Origin: Phytoseiulus persimilis
Taxonomy: Eukaryota > Arthropoda > Arachnida > Mesostigmata > Phytoseiidae
Assembly (NCBI GenBank): GCA_037576195.1
Contig: CM075101.1
Location: forward strand, 2,232,001 to 2,296,000
Reading direction: 5' to 3'
DNA: 64,000 nt
Made by a program: the position numbers and the translations under genes. Under the pieces are notes generated by a model. The model did no database searches. It worked only from the letters and a program-made list of their open reading frames with translations, and had not been told where the DNA came from. How positions within the stretch are numbered: the first letter of the stretch is position 1; every line of letters begins with the position of its first letter. Below, piece after piece: positions 55,035 through 64,000 of the stretch.

Positions 55035-56140
55035 CAAAGTCCATGGGCCGGTTTGGGACCTCGTGCTTGAATGAAGCTGTCAGTACTCAATACGATTCAT
55101 TCAGTCTTCTCGTTGCCTCGCATAACTCGTGACCTAATCTTAAATCCATCCCGAGCCGTTCTGGTAGAAATTAGCCAAGATGCATCCATAGACTACAACG
55201 CATATCTCACCAAGCCGCGCAATATCCGATCAAGACAAACCCGTAAGACTCGAGAGATGAATATCAAAATCAACGAAGCGTGGGGTCGGTGAGTAGCCGG
55301 AGACATGCAAGCCCTCATTGATACAAGATGCCTGCTGGCTATGTAGTAAACTCCGTCTTGGATGTCTCGGCTGGTGGGTCGACTGCTACAACGGATCAAG
55401 ATGTCGAAGATGAAGCTACTGCAGAACCCAACGCAGTGCCCCAACGAGGTGACGTCCCACATAGCTCTGCTGACGGGAACCTCGACCTCGTTGCCGAGCC
55501 GCACCAGCGAAGAAACTCGAACGAACATAACGATGACGAACTTCCCGTATCTACCCATGGTAGCTTGGATGAAGAGGACAACCCGATAGCAACTATACTC
55601 CACCTCGGCCACGAGTACTCTGCCTAGCCCACCAGCTACGATCAAACAGAACTGGGCGCAGGTTCATCGCGACAGCCGCAAACTATAGCCATCATCGGTT
55701 ACCAGTCCGAAATAGCCAGATCAGAAAACGATGCAATACCGATGCAATGAATCCCAGCAAACCTACAGCTCGTGATCCTCCCTATTGCCTTCGCGAGCAA
55801 CTGATGAACGTGGAAAACTTTGAATTTCCCGGAATATCCCATAATAGTACAGTGGAGAGGGTTTCTTCCCATCAAAGGAAAATGACTGTATTGAAACCGA
55901 TACCTGGCCTGATTATTCACGGAATTCCGCTCCTTTCCATTCTCCGGAAGCTTCTCATTCATTCTCCAACTATCTGTTCCAACGTCGTTCCATTCGGCCG
56001 TGTCGCAGGAATATCGAGAAGATGGTGACCTCACCAGCCTTGAATTTTTGAGCTCGGCGCGCCGCAGCGGAGTGTTGTTGAACGCCGCACTGCATCCATA
56101 CATATGGCCGCCTACATAGTCCGAATGACGTACACCCGTT
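55035..56140. other. No gene recognised
   Basis: Short overlapping frames only (for example 55328-55627 plus, 55193-55645 minus) with no family features. It may include decayed 3' parts of the MULE remnant. Confidence 0.3.
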
Positions 56141-56149
56141 TTTTCGAGA

Positions 56150-56560
56150 CAATGCCCCAAACTCGGGAACTTGAATCTTATTTGTGTTATATCACAAATC
56201 ACAGATGAGATATTACGAAGTGCTGTTGTTTGGTCTGGATGAGGGCGTGGAAGGCGTTTGTAAGCCCGGTACAGGTCGTTTTTTTTCGCGCAGAAATGCG
56301 CTCCATTCCCGGTTTTAGAGCTGGGGTATAACTGGGTGTGGAACGAATGATCGGAATTAAAAAATCGCAGCAGGAGGCCTTTAACATGACGGTCGAGGCG
56401 GCGGAAATTCGAATCTAACTTGTGTTTTGTCACAAATGAGATATAACGAAGTGCTGTTATTTGAATCAGACGAGGGCGTGGGAGAAAACTGACTGAAATT
56501 CGGAATGATGCCGATAGATGACAAGGGGGCGGCCATTGTCTCGAAAGAACATGGCCGAGA
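56150..56560. repeat. Interspersed repeat R1, copy 2, with internal tandem duplication
   Basis: 56250-56440 matches 41095-41240. In addition ~85 bp repeat directly at 56166-56250 and 56404-56490 (TTGTGTT.T.TCACAAAT, GATAT.ACGAAGTGCTGTT, GA.GAGGGCGTGG), about 240 bp apart. TCGAGACAATG at 56143-56153 and its inverse CATTGTCTCGA at 56535-56545 border the block, so these may be its ends. Confidence 0.55.
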
Positions 56561-56804
56561 GCGTCTTGGGGATCTTGGAAATATGGAACGGGAAGTATAG
56601 ACTGGATGCTTCGAGCAAGCGGGCGGGCGAGCAGGCAGGCTGGCGGCTGCCTCCATTACTTCTTTCCTGTGAGCCAACACGCCAGTCAGCCCTGTAGCCT
56701 GAATTGCAACCCCGAGGTAGAAAGAGAAAATGAGAGGGGAAGAAGGTCCTGCGCGCCACTGGAGACTCTGATTTCTCGCGACTCTTCCGAGCTGTCATTC
56801 GTCG

Positions 56805-57327
56805 CCGCCGTCATGACCCTGTCGAGTTGTCGGCGCGTTTCCAGGTGGGGACATGAGATGAGCGCCCTGTGACTTTTGAGGTGGGGAAAAAATATCGGAT
56901 CGAACCGGGTCGTTTCGTTTTCGGGTAGTTTGGATCGAAATGAGAAACTTCTGCCGCCAATGAAATTTCCGAAATCGGCATCCCTGTTGAGTTACAGGCG
57001 GTTCTTCAAGAGAGGGGTCGGTAGGGGATCTGGTGGGCTCAATCAAGGGGTAGCTAGTGTTGAATACCGTTTCTCCAACCGATCTACGCGTTCTTGCAAG
57101 GTGGAATCGAGAGGAATCGTTCCGTTTTCATTCTCGGTCAAGGATCGGCGATTTCCTGGTCGGTTCTTTCCGGGGCCGTGGATTAAATTGAGGAAAACTT
57201 CAACGAGCTCTGAAAAACGCAACACTGATTTGATTGTTGAAAATAGAAATGAAACTCGACCGAAATGCAGCTCGAAACACGGAAGCCACGAGAATATTGT
57301 AGCTTTAAGTACACACCCTGTACGGTA
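56805..57327. repeat. Half copy of the CAGGGTG palindromic family
   Basis: Matches the right arm of the element at 57506-58532 from the TGAAATTTCCGAAATCGG block to the ACACACCCTGTA end at 57318-57329. Its left arm is missing, replaced by R1-adjacent sequence (CGTCATGACCCTG... also at 24236). Confidence 0.65.
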
Positions 57328-57505
57328 AATATTCTAAAATTTGGATCGAAACCTGAACGTACTGGATTTATGAGATCAGACTCTCTGATGATGCGGGAAG
57401 ATCATGGACCACGTAATAAATTGGGGTGTATCAACCTCCTAATGAAGTTGGGAGTTGACCTTGTTAACACTTGATTGGATAATTGAGATCACTCATTCAT
57501 GTGTA

Positions 57506-58532
57506 CAGGGTGTGTGATCTAAGCTGCAACATTTTCGTGGCCTTCTTGTGTTGAGCTGTATTTCGGCCGAATTTTATCCGATCTGAGAATTTTTTGATCG
57601 GAAGCTCTTGCAGAGACGCATCTGTTCGCATTTTTATTTTTGAGGACCAGATCAGTGTCACGTTTTCCAGAGCTTGTCGAAGTTTTCCTCAATTCAATCC
57701 ATGGCCCCTACAATAACCTACCAGGGGAACGCCGATTCTCAACCAATTTCGGTAAACAAAAAACGGAAAGATTCCTCTCGATCCGAGCTACAAAACGCCC
57801 GCGAGAACGCGCGAATCGGTGGCGAACCGGAGAAACGGTATTCAACACGAGATGCCCCTAAATTGAGCCCTCCAGACCCCCTGCCGACCTCTCCCGTGGA
57901 GAACCGCCCGTGACTTCTCAGGCAAGCAGATTTCGGAAAGGGTCTCGGCCATTAAGGCTTGGCCATCGGCCCCGTGGATTTTGCACTACTCCTGACAAAA
58001 CTTGGTCAACTTCAAAGGCTCATATCTCGGCTCCCAGATGGGCTACAGCGTTTTCGGGTAGTTTGGCTCGAAATTACGGCTGACTATCAGTGAAATTTCC
58101 GAAATCGGTTTCCCTGAGAAATTACGGGCGGTTCTCCACGGGAGGGGTCGGCAGGGGGTCTGGAGGGCTCAATTCAAGGGTATCTCGCATTGAATACCGT
58201 TTTTCCGGTTCGCCACCGATCTGCGCTTTCTCGCGAGCGTTTTGCAGTCGGGATCGAGAGGCATCTTTCCGTTTCTTATTCTCCGAAATTGGTTGAGAAT
58301 CGGCGTTTCCCTGGTAGGTTATTGTAGGGGCCATTGATTGAATTGAGGAAAACTTCGACAAGCTCTGGAAAACGTGACACTGATCTGGTCCTCGAAAATA
58401 AAAATGCGGAAAGATGCGTCTCTTTAAGAGCTTCCGATCAAAAAAAAATTCTCAGATCGGATGAAATTTGGCTTAAATACAGCTCAAAACAAGAAGGCGA
58501 CGAAAATGTTGCAGCTTAGAGGACACACCCTG
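57506..58532. mobile_element. 1027-bp fold-back MITE flanked by TA
   Basis: The left arm (57506 to about 57945) and right arm (about 58088 to 58532) are inverted copies at high identity, for example CAGGGTGTGTGATCTAAGC against the inverse of GCTTAGAGGACACACCCTG. TA lies at 57504-57505 and 58533-58534. Only ~140 bp are unique in the centre. No transposase is encoded. The TA target and CAGGGTG ends point to mobilisation by a mariner-type transposase. Each strand's transcript would form a ~440-bp hairpin. Confidence 0.85.
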
Positions 58533-58721
58533 TATACTCATGTAGCGGACTGAAGTAACCAGTGGTGCAATCGGATATTGGATCGTTGACGTTTGTGAGA
58601 CGACCAGCCGGCCTTTGGCCGACTGGAGTCGGCCGCGCTGCGCGCGGTTGGACGGCGCTCTCTGCCATCGAGGCACTTTTCTCTCCCTTCACTGGTTCAG
58701 CATTCTGATTCTGAAATATAT

Positions 58722-60116
58722 GGTCAGATTGGTCTCGGAATCACCCCTCCAGAGTTGGGAAGTAATGCTCAGATTGGCCCCGGAATCACCCCTCCAGAGT
58801 TGGAAAGAAATGCTCAGATTGGCCCCGGAATCTCTCCTCCAGAGTTGGAAAGTAATGCTCAGATTGGTCTCGGAATCACCCCTCCAGAGTTGGAAAGAAA
58901 TGCTCAGATTGGCCCCGGAATCTCTCCTCCAGAGTTGGAAAGTAATGCTCAGATTGGTCTCGGAATCACCCCTCCAGAGTTGGGAGGTAATGCTCAGATT
59001 GGTCTCGGAATCACCCCTCCAGAGTTGGAAAGTAATGCTCAGATTGGTCTCGGAATCACCCCTCCAGAGTTGGGAAGTAATGCTCAGATTGGTCTCGGAA
59101 TCACCCCTCCAGAGTTGGAAAGAAATGCTCAGATTGGTCTCGGAATCACCCCTCCAGAGTTGGAAAGAAATGCTCAGATTGGCCCCGGAATCTCTCCTCC
59201 AGAGTTGGAAAGTAATGCTCAGATTGGTCTCGGAATCACCCCTCCAGAGTTGGAAAGAAATGCTCAGATTGGTCTCGGAATCACCCCTCCAGAGTTGGAA
59301 AGTAATGCTCAGATTGGTCTCGGAATCACCCCTCAAGAGTTGGGAAGTAATGCTCAGATTGGTCTCGGAACCACCCCTCCAGAGTTGGGAAGTAATGCTC
59401 AGATTGGTCTCGGAATCACCCCTCAAGAGTTGGGAAGTAATGCTCAGATTGGTCTCGGAATAAACCCTCCAGAGTTGGGAAGTTATGCTCAGATTGGTCT
59501 CGGAATCACCCCTCAAGAGTTGGGAAGTAATGCTCAGATTGGTCTCGGAACCACCCCTCCAGAGTTGGGAAGTAATGCTCAGATTGGTCTCGGAATCACC
59601 CCTCAAGAGTTGGGAAGTAATGCTCAGATTGGTCTCGGAATCAACCCTCCAGAGTTGGGAAGTGATGCTCAGATTGGTCTCGGAATCACCCCTCCAGAGT
59701 TGGGAAGTAATGCTCAGATTGGTCTCGGAATCACCCCTCCAGAGTTGGGAAGTAATGCTCAGATTGGTCTCGGAATCACCCCTCCAGAGTTGGGAAGTAA
59801 TGCTCAGATTGGTCTCGGAATCACCCCTCCAGAGTTGAGAACTAATGCTCAGATTGGTCTCGGAATCACCCCTCCAGAGTTGGGAAGTAGGGCGCAGATT
59901 GGTCTCGGAATCACCCCTCCACGTTTTGAAAAGTATGGTCAGATTGGTTCTAGAATCACCCCTCCAGCTTTCGTAAAGTATAGTCAGATTGGTCCTAGAA
60001 TCACCCCTCCAGCTTTTGTAAAGGATAGTCAGACTCGTACCGGAATCACCTCTCCAGACTCGGGAGAGTATATTCAGATTGGTCACAGAATCACCTTCAT
60101 GTCTTTCAGAAAAAGT
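58722..60116 (+). repeat. 45-bp minisatellite, about 31 units, with 180-bp higher-order period
   Basis: The monomer (CAGATTGGTCTCGGAATCAC plus CCCTCCAGAGTTGGGAAGTAATGCT) repeats head to tail, near-identical to about 59910 and degenerate after. Unit variants recur in blocks: a two-unit (90 bp) pattern at 58800-59000 and a four-unit (180 bp) pattern at 59320-59680. Because 45 is a multiple of 3, long frames stay open on both strands (518 codons minus, 460 and 282 plus). Most unit differences change the amino acid in these frames and both strands are open, so I do not call a protein. Diverged arrays of the same monomer lie at 25440-25740 and 62190-62310. Confidence 0.93.
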
Positions 60117-60649
60117 GCGGACAAACTGACAAACTGACAGACCAGGCCGATTATGTTGTAGGATTGTAAATGATCTCGCCCCATGTAGCTCCAACCCTAG
60201 GTATCGCTCATTGTTCCCGCCACCGCTAGAGAGCGCCCCGGCCATCTCGGAGAAGATGGTGCGAGGGCGGAATTGGAAAGTAGAATTAGAAGTTGATTAT
60301 AGAGAGAGAACAGAGAGTCACTTTTTCGGCACACTCAATCGAGATCGGTCGCAGCCGCGATACCCGGTTTAGATTCGATGGGCCAGCGAATAAAAGCGAG
60401 TGAATCCCCCGATCCGGCAGTCTTACAGTATATAGTAAGGATTCAATGGACACATGTAGAGATTTCGAGTCCACGAGATTTCGAGACAGAGAGCCTCATG
60501 CAAAGCCTGACAAAATACCTTACAGAGGTTCCGATCGACCGCAAGTCTGATAACGGCCAGTTTGATCGGTCGATGGCCGGTTACTCTAGAATTTATTCTC
60601 CTTGTGGACTTGATTCCTCACTCGTATATCACCCACGTCACAAAGAGAG
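60117..60649. other. Possible LTR-like block, not delimited
   Basis: TGTTGTAGG at about 60153, AATAAA at about 60389 and TTACA at about 60426 resemble the parts of an LTR, but the flanks show no target duplication and no second copy is in the window. Nothing else is recognised. Confidence 0.25.
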
Positions 60650-61178
60650 TTACCTTTCCATCAGCAGGAACGAGCTGGCTGGGGTAACTGACGAGGAAAG
60701 GTTCTGACCCGCACAGCTGAATCCCACCAGATAGATTGCGATCAGTGGGCCTACTAGAGACGTCAAAAACGGCTGATGAAACTTTTCCCAATGGACCGTC
60801 GTTCGCAAGCTGGAGCGCCCCCGAAACTTGCGATTCAACATGGGCTCCCATGGGAGCCTAGGCCAAGCAAGCTCGGGAAATCTCGGTGAAATGTTCTGGT
60901 ACCGGGCCATGTCCGGGGAATTGCGCCACGCGACGCTGGTTCCACCATAGCTCTTGTTCAATTGACGATTTTTCGCGCCGAGATTTGTATGCATTTTAGA
61001 ATTTAGAGATCCGAGAGTGACTGGCCGTGAAGTTGCCAATGTTCAGCTCACGTGCTTTACGAATTGCCCACAACTTTATGCTCCGATCGTGAATGATCCG
61101 TCCATGTGCCCGCGAAACATCAAACATCTCCTTGCCGTGTTCGGATATCTTGATCAACCTATCCTTCCGAGTTCCCAT
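60650..61178 (-). pseudogene. Pogo-type transposase N-terminal fragment
   Basis: On the minus strand from 61178 the frame reads a CENP-B/pogo-like DNA-binding helix-turn-helix: SRAHGRIIHDRSIKLWAIRK then ARELNIGNFTASHSRISKF, followed after a frame change by NLGAKNRQLNK. This matches the second helix-turn-helix of pogo-group transposases, where DR-x-I-x-x-WA and NF-x-AS-x-x-W-I-x-KF are usual. The conserved Trp before I-x-KF is Arg here. The catalytic domain is not recognisable in the remaining degenerate frame. A dead fragment; no inverted repeats were located. Confidence 0.65.
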
Positions 61179-61960
61179 CTGTTCTCTGTGGAGTCTGAAC
61201 CTCTACATGTAGTTGCCGTATGTATGGGACATTGTGCTGTATTGATTTGAACTTCCAGTTTGGATTGGCGTCATTGCAGTCCAGGATCCGACAGATTCGC
61301 CCGAACGCGCAGAGTCCTTGCGGTCTACGGAACCGTTGTTCGCGAACTTCGTCGCCGTTGACACGATATCAGCCGTTAGCTTCTTTCCGATCTCCCGGGC
61401 GTCTTCTCGAGCTCTCAGGGCGATGTGCGAGGACTCCAGCTATTGCTGGATCCGCGACACCGATGCATTGACTCTGACAGGTATCACACTGACTGCTTGA
61501 TCGACTTCCCTAGTTTCGAACAGGGACCTCGCCAAAGCTTCAGCTAACGCCGCAGAAAAGAAAAAACAGACCGCGCGTAGAGAGCAGATAACTTGTTTAT
61601 GGAAATGGAACCAGGGCTTTGAAGGAACCAGCGTCGCGTGGTGCGGTTTCCAGGACAGAGCCTGGGACCAGAAATCTCTCAGAACGATTTTCAGAGCTTG
61701 CTTGGGTTAGGCTACCACGAATCTGGCAGGAGCCTATGTTGAATTTCAAGGTTTGAGGGCGCTCTAGCTCACAAACCACGGCCCATTCGAAAAAGTTTCA
61801 TCAGCCGTTCTCCATGTCTCTTGTAGACTTGCTGATAGGAGTAGCAAAATTCAGAACCTTCCCTTGTGAATCGATGAAAAGCTGCCTCCACGGCAACGGA
61901 AAGCTTATGGAATCAGATGATATCTCCTCGAAACCAGAGTTGGGCATTGTCATGATTATG
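61179..61960. other. No gene recognised
   Basis: Short frames only; no transposon end or splice-bounded exon that I can support. Confidence 0.3.
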
Positions 61961-61964
61961 ATTT

Positions 61965-62150
61965 TCAAAATAATACTATCCAAGCTGTGATTATCAGAAT
62001 AATCCTAATCAAGCTATGATTTTAGAAATAATCCCAATCAGATTGTGATTATCGAAATAATCTCAATCAAGTTGTGATTTTCAAATTGATCATATCTTGA
62101 GTATGATTATCAATCATAGTCAAGTCATGTTCATAAATCATAATCAAAGT
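61965..62150. repeat. AT-rich ~29-bp tandem repeat
   Basis: About four diverged units of the form AATAATC.CAATCA..TGTGATTATCGA span 61970-62075, followed by looser GATTAT/ATAATC motifs to about 62150. Clearly lower GC than the surroundings. Confidence 0.65.
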
Positions 62151-62189
62151 AAAGGAGGCTGAGTCTTACCAAACTCTTCTTCTTGATTC

Positions 62190-62310
62190 TGGGACCAATC
62201 TGACCACACTTTCTCAAGCCTGAAGGAGACATTCCAATCTAAGCATACTTTCTCAAAGCTGGAGGGGTGATTCCGGTACAAATGTGACCATACTTCTCCG
62301 AGTCTGGAGC
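62190..62310 (-). repeat. Short inverted array of the 45-bp satellite
   Basis: Two to three diverged units (GGGACCAATCTGACC..ACTTTCTCAAGCCTGAAGG) in the same orientation as the array at 25440-25740 and opposite to 58722-60116. Confidence 0.6.
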
Positions 62311-62324
62311 AGGGGTCGCAGATC

Positions 62325-62690
62325 CGGGACCGGTTCCGGATTCTCAGAACCGGTTCCGGGATCGGTTCTGAGCCTTTCGGTTTTCGGTCTCTTCAAAAGG
62401 GTTCGCCGGATCCATTTTTCACCTCCTTAGTCCTCTCTGAGGGCTCATAGCTCGAGCTGGTCCCGACTCCTGCCCTCGCAGACCACGCTCGAATACATTT
62501 GAGCCCTGCTTGCCTAGGATATCACATAAACATATCTAGACTTTTTTTCGGAACGGCATACTTCTCGATTCCATGCTTCAGAAGAAATGTGGCACATGTT
62601 CCATCCCTTCCGAGCAGCATATTGGAGCCGGTTCCGGAATTCTGGAAGCCCAGAACCGGTTCTGGGAATCTGTTTTCGACCTCTTCAAAA
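62325..62690. repeat. AACCGGTTC-rich segment
   Basis: GGTTCCGG and AACCGGTTC recur at 62330-62375 (GGACCGGTTCCGGATTCTCAG and similar) and again at 62625-62670 in the context AGCCGGTTCCGGAAT...CCAGAACCGGTTCTGGGAA. The palindromic motif may be part of a transposon end. Confidence 0.4.
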
Positions 62691-63390
62691 TGGTGAGTCG
62701 GACCGTTTATGGGAATACGACAACGAGCGGTTATGATTCTCGATGGAAACATTGAGCGGTGAGATCCAAGGCTCAGAGAGCTATCGGATAGGAGACGAAT
62801 GTTCCAAGTGAAGAAGTTCAAGGCTACACAGTCAGTGGCTGTTTCGAAAGAAAATGAGCGAAAGTCGGAAACGATGAGAGTCTTCAGGTTTGATATGCGG
62901 AATATTGCCATCAACACGCTAAGGTTGTTGGTGATCGGAAGTGGGCGCGCGTTGCGAATGCTCATCGATTTATTGAGTTCCTTCGTGGAGGCAGACATGC
63001 CCATTTTGCGGTTCCAGCGAAGCTGAGGATATGAGAAGAGTACTCTAACATCCCCCCCACGGTTTCTCTTTCTTCACCTGAGTTCCGACTTGAGTTCGGC
63101 TGGTCGAACCGTCTCATGGGTAGCACGGGCAGAGCGTCAGTCAGAAGCCTTTTGGGAATATCTGCTCAACACGAAGTGATCGGTATGTGTTCCATTCCGG
63201 GACATTGAGTTCGGTTGCTTCAGCACAGAAAACTTGCTGGTTTTCCCACATTCTGTCACCTCCTTAGATGTTTAGACTGCGAGAAGCGACCCTCGGAGTT
63301 GAAGACATTTGGATGTCACATTCTGCATCGTTTCACTCTTCGATATTCATGAGAGCGCTCGATACTAGCATAAGCTCCAAAGCTTCTGCT
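62690..63390. other. No gene recognised
   Basis: Frames on both strands (for example 63004-62522 minus) lack family features. Confidence 0.3.
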
Positions 63391-63399
63391 GCTACTACG

Positions 63400-64000
63400 G
63401 ATTTTTCCGTTGGAGAAGTCATTTCCGATTCTCGAGAATTTTCTCTCCAAGAGCGGCTCCGAAAATATAATTCCTCAATGGAATACAGACCGGGCTCGAA
63501 AGAACATTGTGCCGGATATGCTATCCATAAAAAGGTTGCCGCTGAACAATCAAGTCACAACAGCGGAGGAAGAAGAGATGGTAATTGCGCAGATGTACAT
63601 CTAAATAGCGCCAATTCGGTGGGGTCAAAGTGAAGCACAAACCGAGGCGGATACCGAGCTCCAAGGTGTAAACAAATGGCTGAGAACCAGGAGACCAACT
63701 ATAGATCGGAAAGCATGGACATATGTACCTACTCGCTGAGAAGGATGGAGTCATCTCTCGTCGAGAGAAATTAGTGCTAGTTGGAAGTCTGGGGAAAATG
63801 GTTCTCCAAAACGCGAATGACGACCCGCACCAAGGGATGGTTCGCACGCAGCAGCGACTGAGACAGATTTATTGGTGGCCGGCTAAGGACGCGCTGGCCA
63901 AGGGCGAAATGCGAGATGGTAACATTTGTGGGAACAGCAATCGCTTCTCAAGTCTGGGCGGTGTCTGTCCATGGTCCACGGATTTCGCTGAAAATTACAA
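63400..64000 (+). pseudogene. Ty3/gypsy pol fragment (gypsy-3), cut by the window end
   Basis: The end of RNase H reads EYRPGS at about 63482-63500 and, after a frameshift, KNIVPDMLS then PLNNQVTTAEEEEM, the usual EYRPGSKN-x-x-x-D-x-LSR end. From about 63690 the integrase zinc region follows: VISRREKLVLVGS, DDPHQGMVRTQQRLRQIYWW and NICGNSNRF (His-His-Cys-Cys type; the first His is not evident). Frame changes make it a pseudogene as seen. It resembles neither gypsy-1 nor gypsy-2 closely in peptide, so it is a third lineage. Confidence 0.75.

Noticed and set aside
55193..55645. 150-codon minus frame
   Set aside because: Plus-strand frames overlap it fully and the peptide has no recognisable feature.
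58722..60116. CRISPR array
   Set aside because: Units abut head to tail with no unique spacers, and the window is eukaryotic.
58615..60245. Long frames (518, 460, 282 codons) over the 45-bp repeats
   Set aside because: Three frames on two strands stay open because the unit is a multiple of 3 with no internal stop; unit differences are mostly non-synonymous, so no coding selection is visible.
60150..60430. Solo LTR
   Set aside because: LTR-like parts are present but there is no target duplication or second copy in the window to define it.

Overview
The window looks like animal nuclear DNA, most likely from an arthropod and plausibly a chelicerate (mite or tick). The pointers are spliced genes with short GT-AG introns, a recognisable metazoan BTBD9 gene, and a dense mix of Ty3/gypsy, Ty1/copia, hAT, Tc1/mariner, pogo and MULE-type elements. 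There is no operon-like packing. The assignment to arthropods is inference; no rRNA or mitochondrial marker is present.

Layout. (1) 1-3640: the last coding exon of an unrecognised Gly/Ser/Gln-rich protein (114-218), then a possible long 3' UTR ending near an AATAAA at 3614. (2) 3650-17430: about 14 kb with no gene or transposon I can name, except a 267-bp palindrome at 8800-9066. (3) 17440-30650: a transposon graveyard. It holds a broken mariner (DD37D type), a 4.5-kb decayed gypsy element with 121-bp LTRs that carries a 793-bp insertion, a tRNA-derived SINE head, a ZMYM-like hAT pseudogene carrying a hAT MITE with a perfect 8-bp target duplication, and a degenerate 45-bp satellite. (4) 30655-32676: BTBD9 in three exons, the only complete host gene I can support. 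(5) 33505-41075: a copia pseudogene split by a hAT that is itself split by a second hAT, then a compact non-autonomous LTR element (TRIM-like, 485-bp LTRs), then an 871-bp TA-flanked MITE. (6) 44248-50337: a young gypsy element with identical 136-bp LTRs and one nonsense codon, followed by a Tc1 element with an intact 331-aa transposase. (7) 51360-55034: a FLYWCH/MULE-type coding remnant with an intron, split by a 2.2-kb element that is two ~775-bp inverted arms around a ~660-bp core. (8) 56150-60116: interspersed repeats, a 1-kb TA-flanked palindrome, and a ~31-copy 45-bp minisatellite with 180-bp higher-order structure. (9) 60650-64000: a pogo fragment, small tandem repeats, and the start of another gypsy remnant running off the window.

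The genes do not form a pathway. The window records successive transposon insertions around one conserved gene. The nesting gives a relative order: copia, then outer hAT, then inner hAT; gypsy-1, then its 9-bp-TSD insertion; MULE remnant, then snap-back element. The gypsy at 44-48 kb, the TRIM and the Tc1 look youngest. The most unusual structures are the snap-back element (51957-54168), the 45-bp satellite whose monomer also occurs inside a hAT MITE, and the TRIM-like LTR element.
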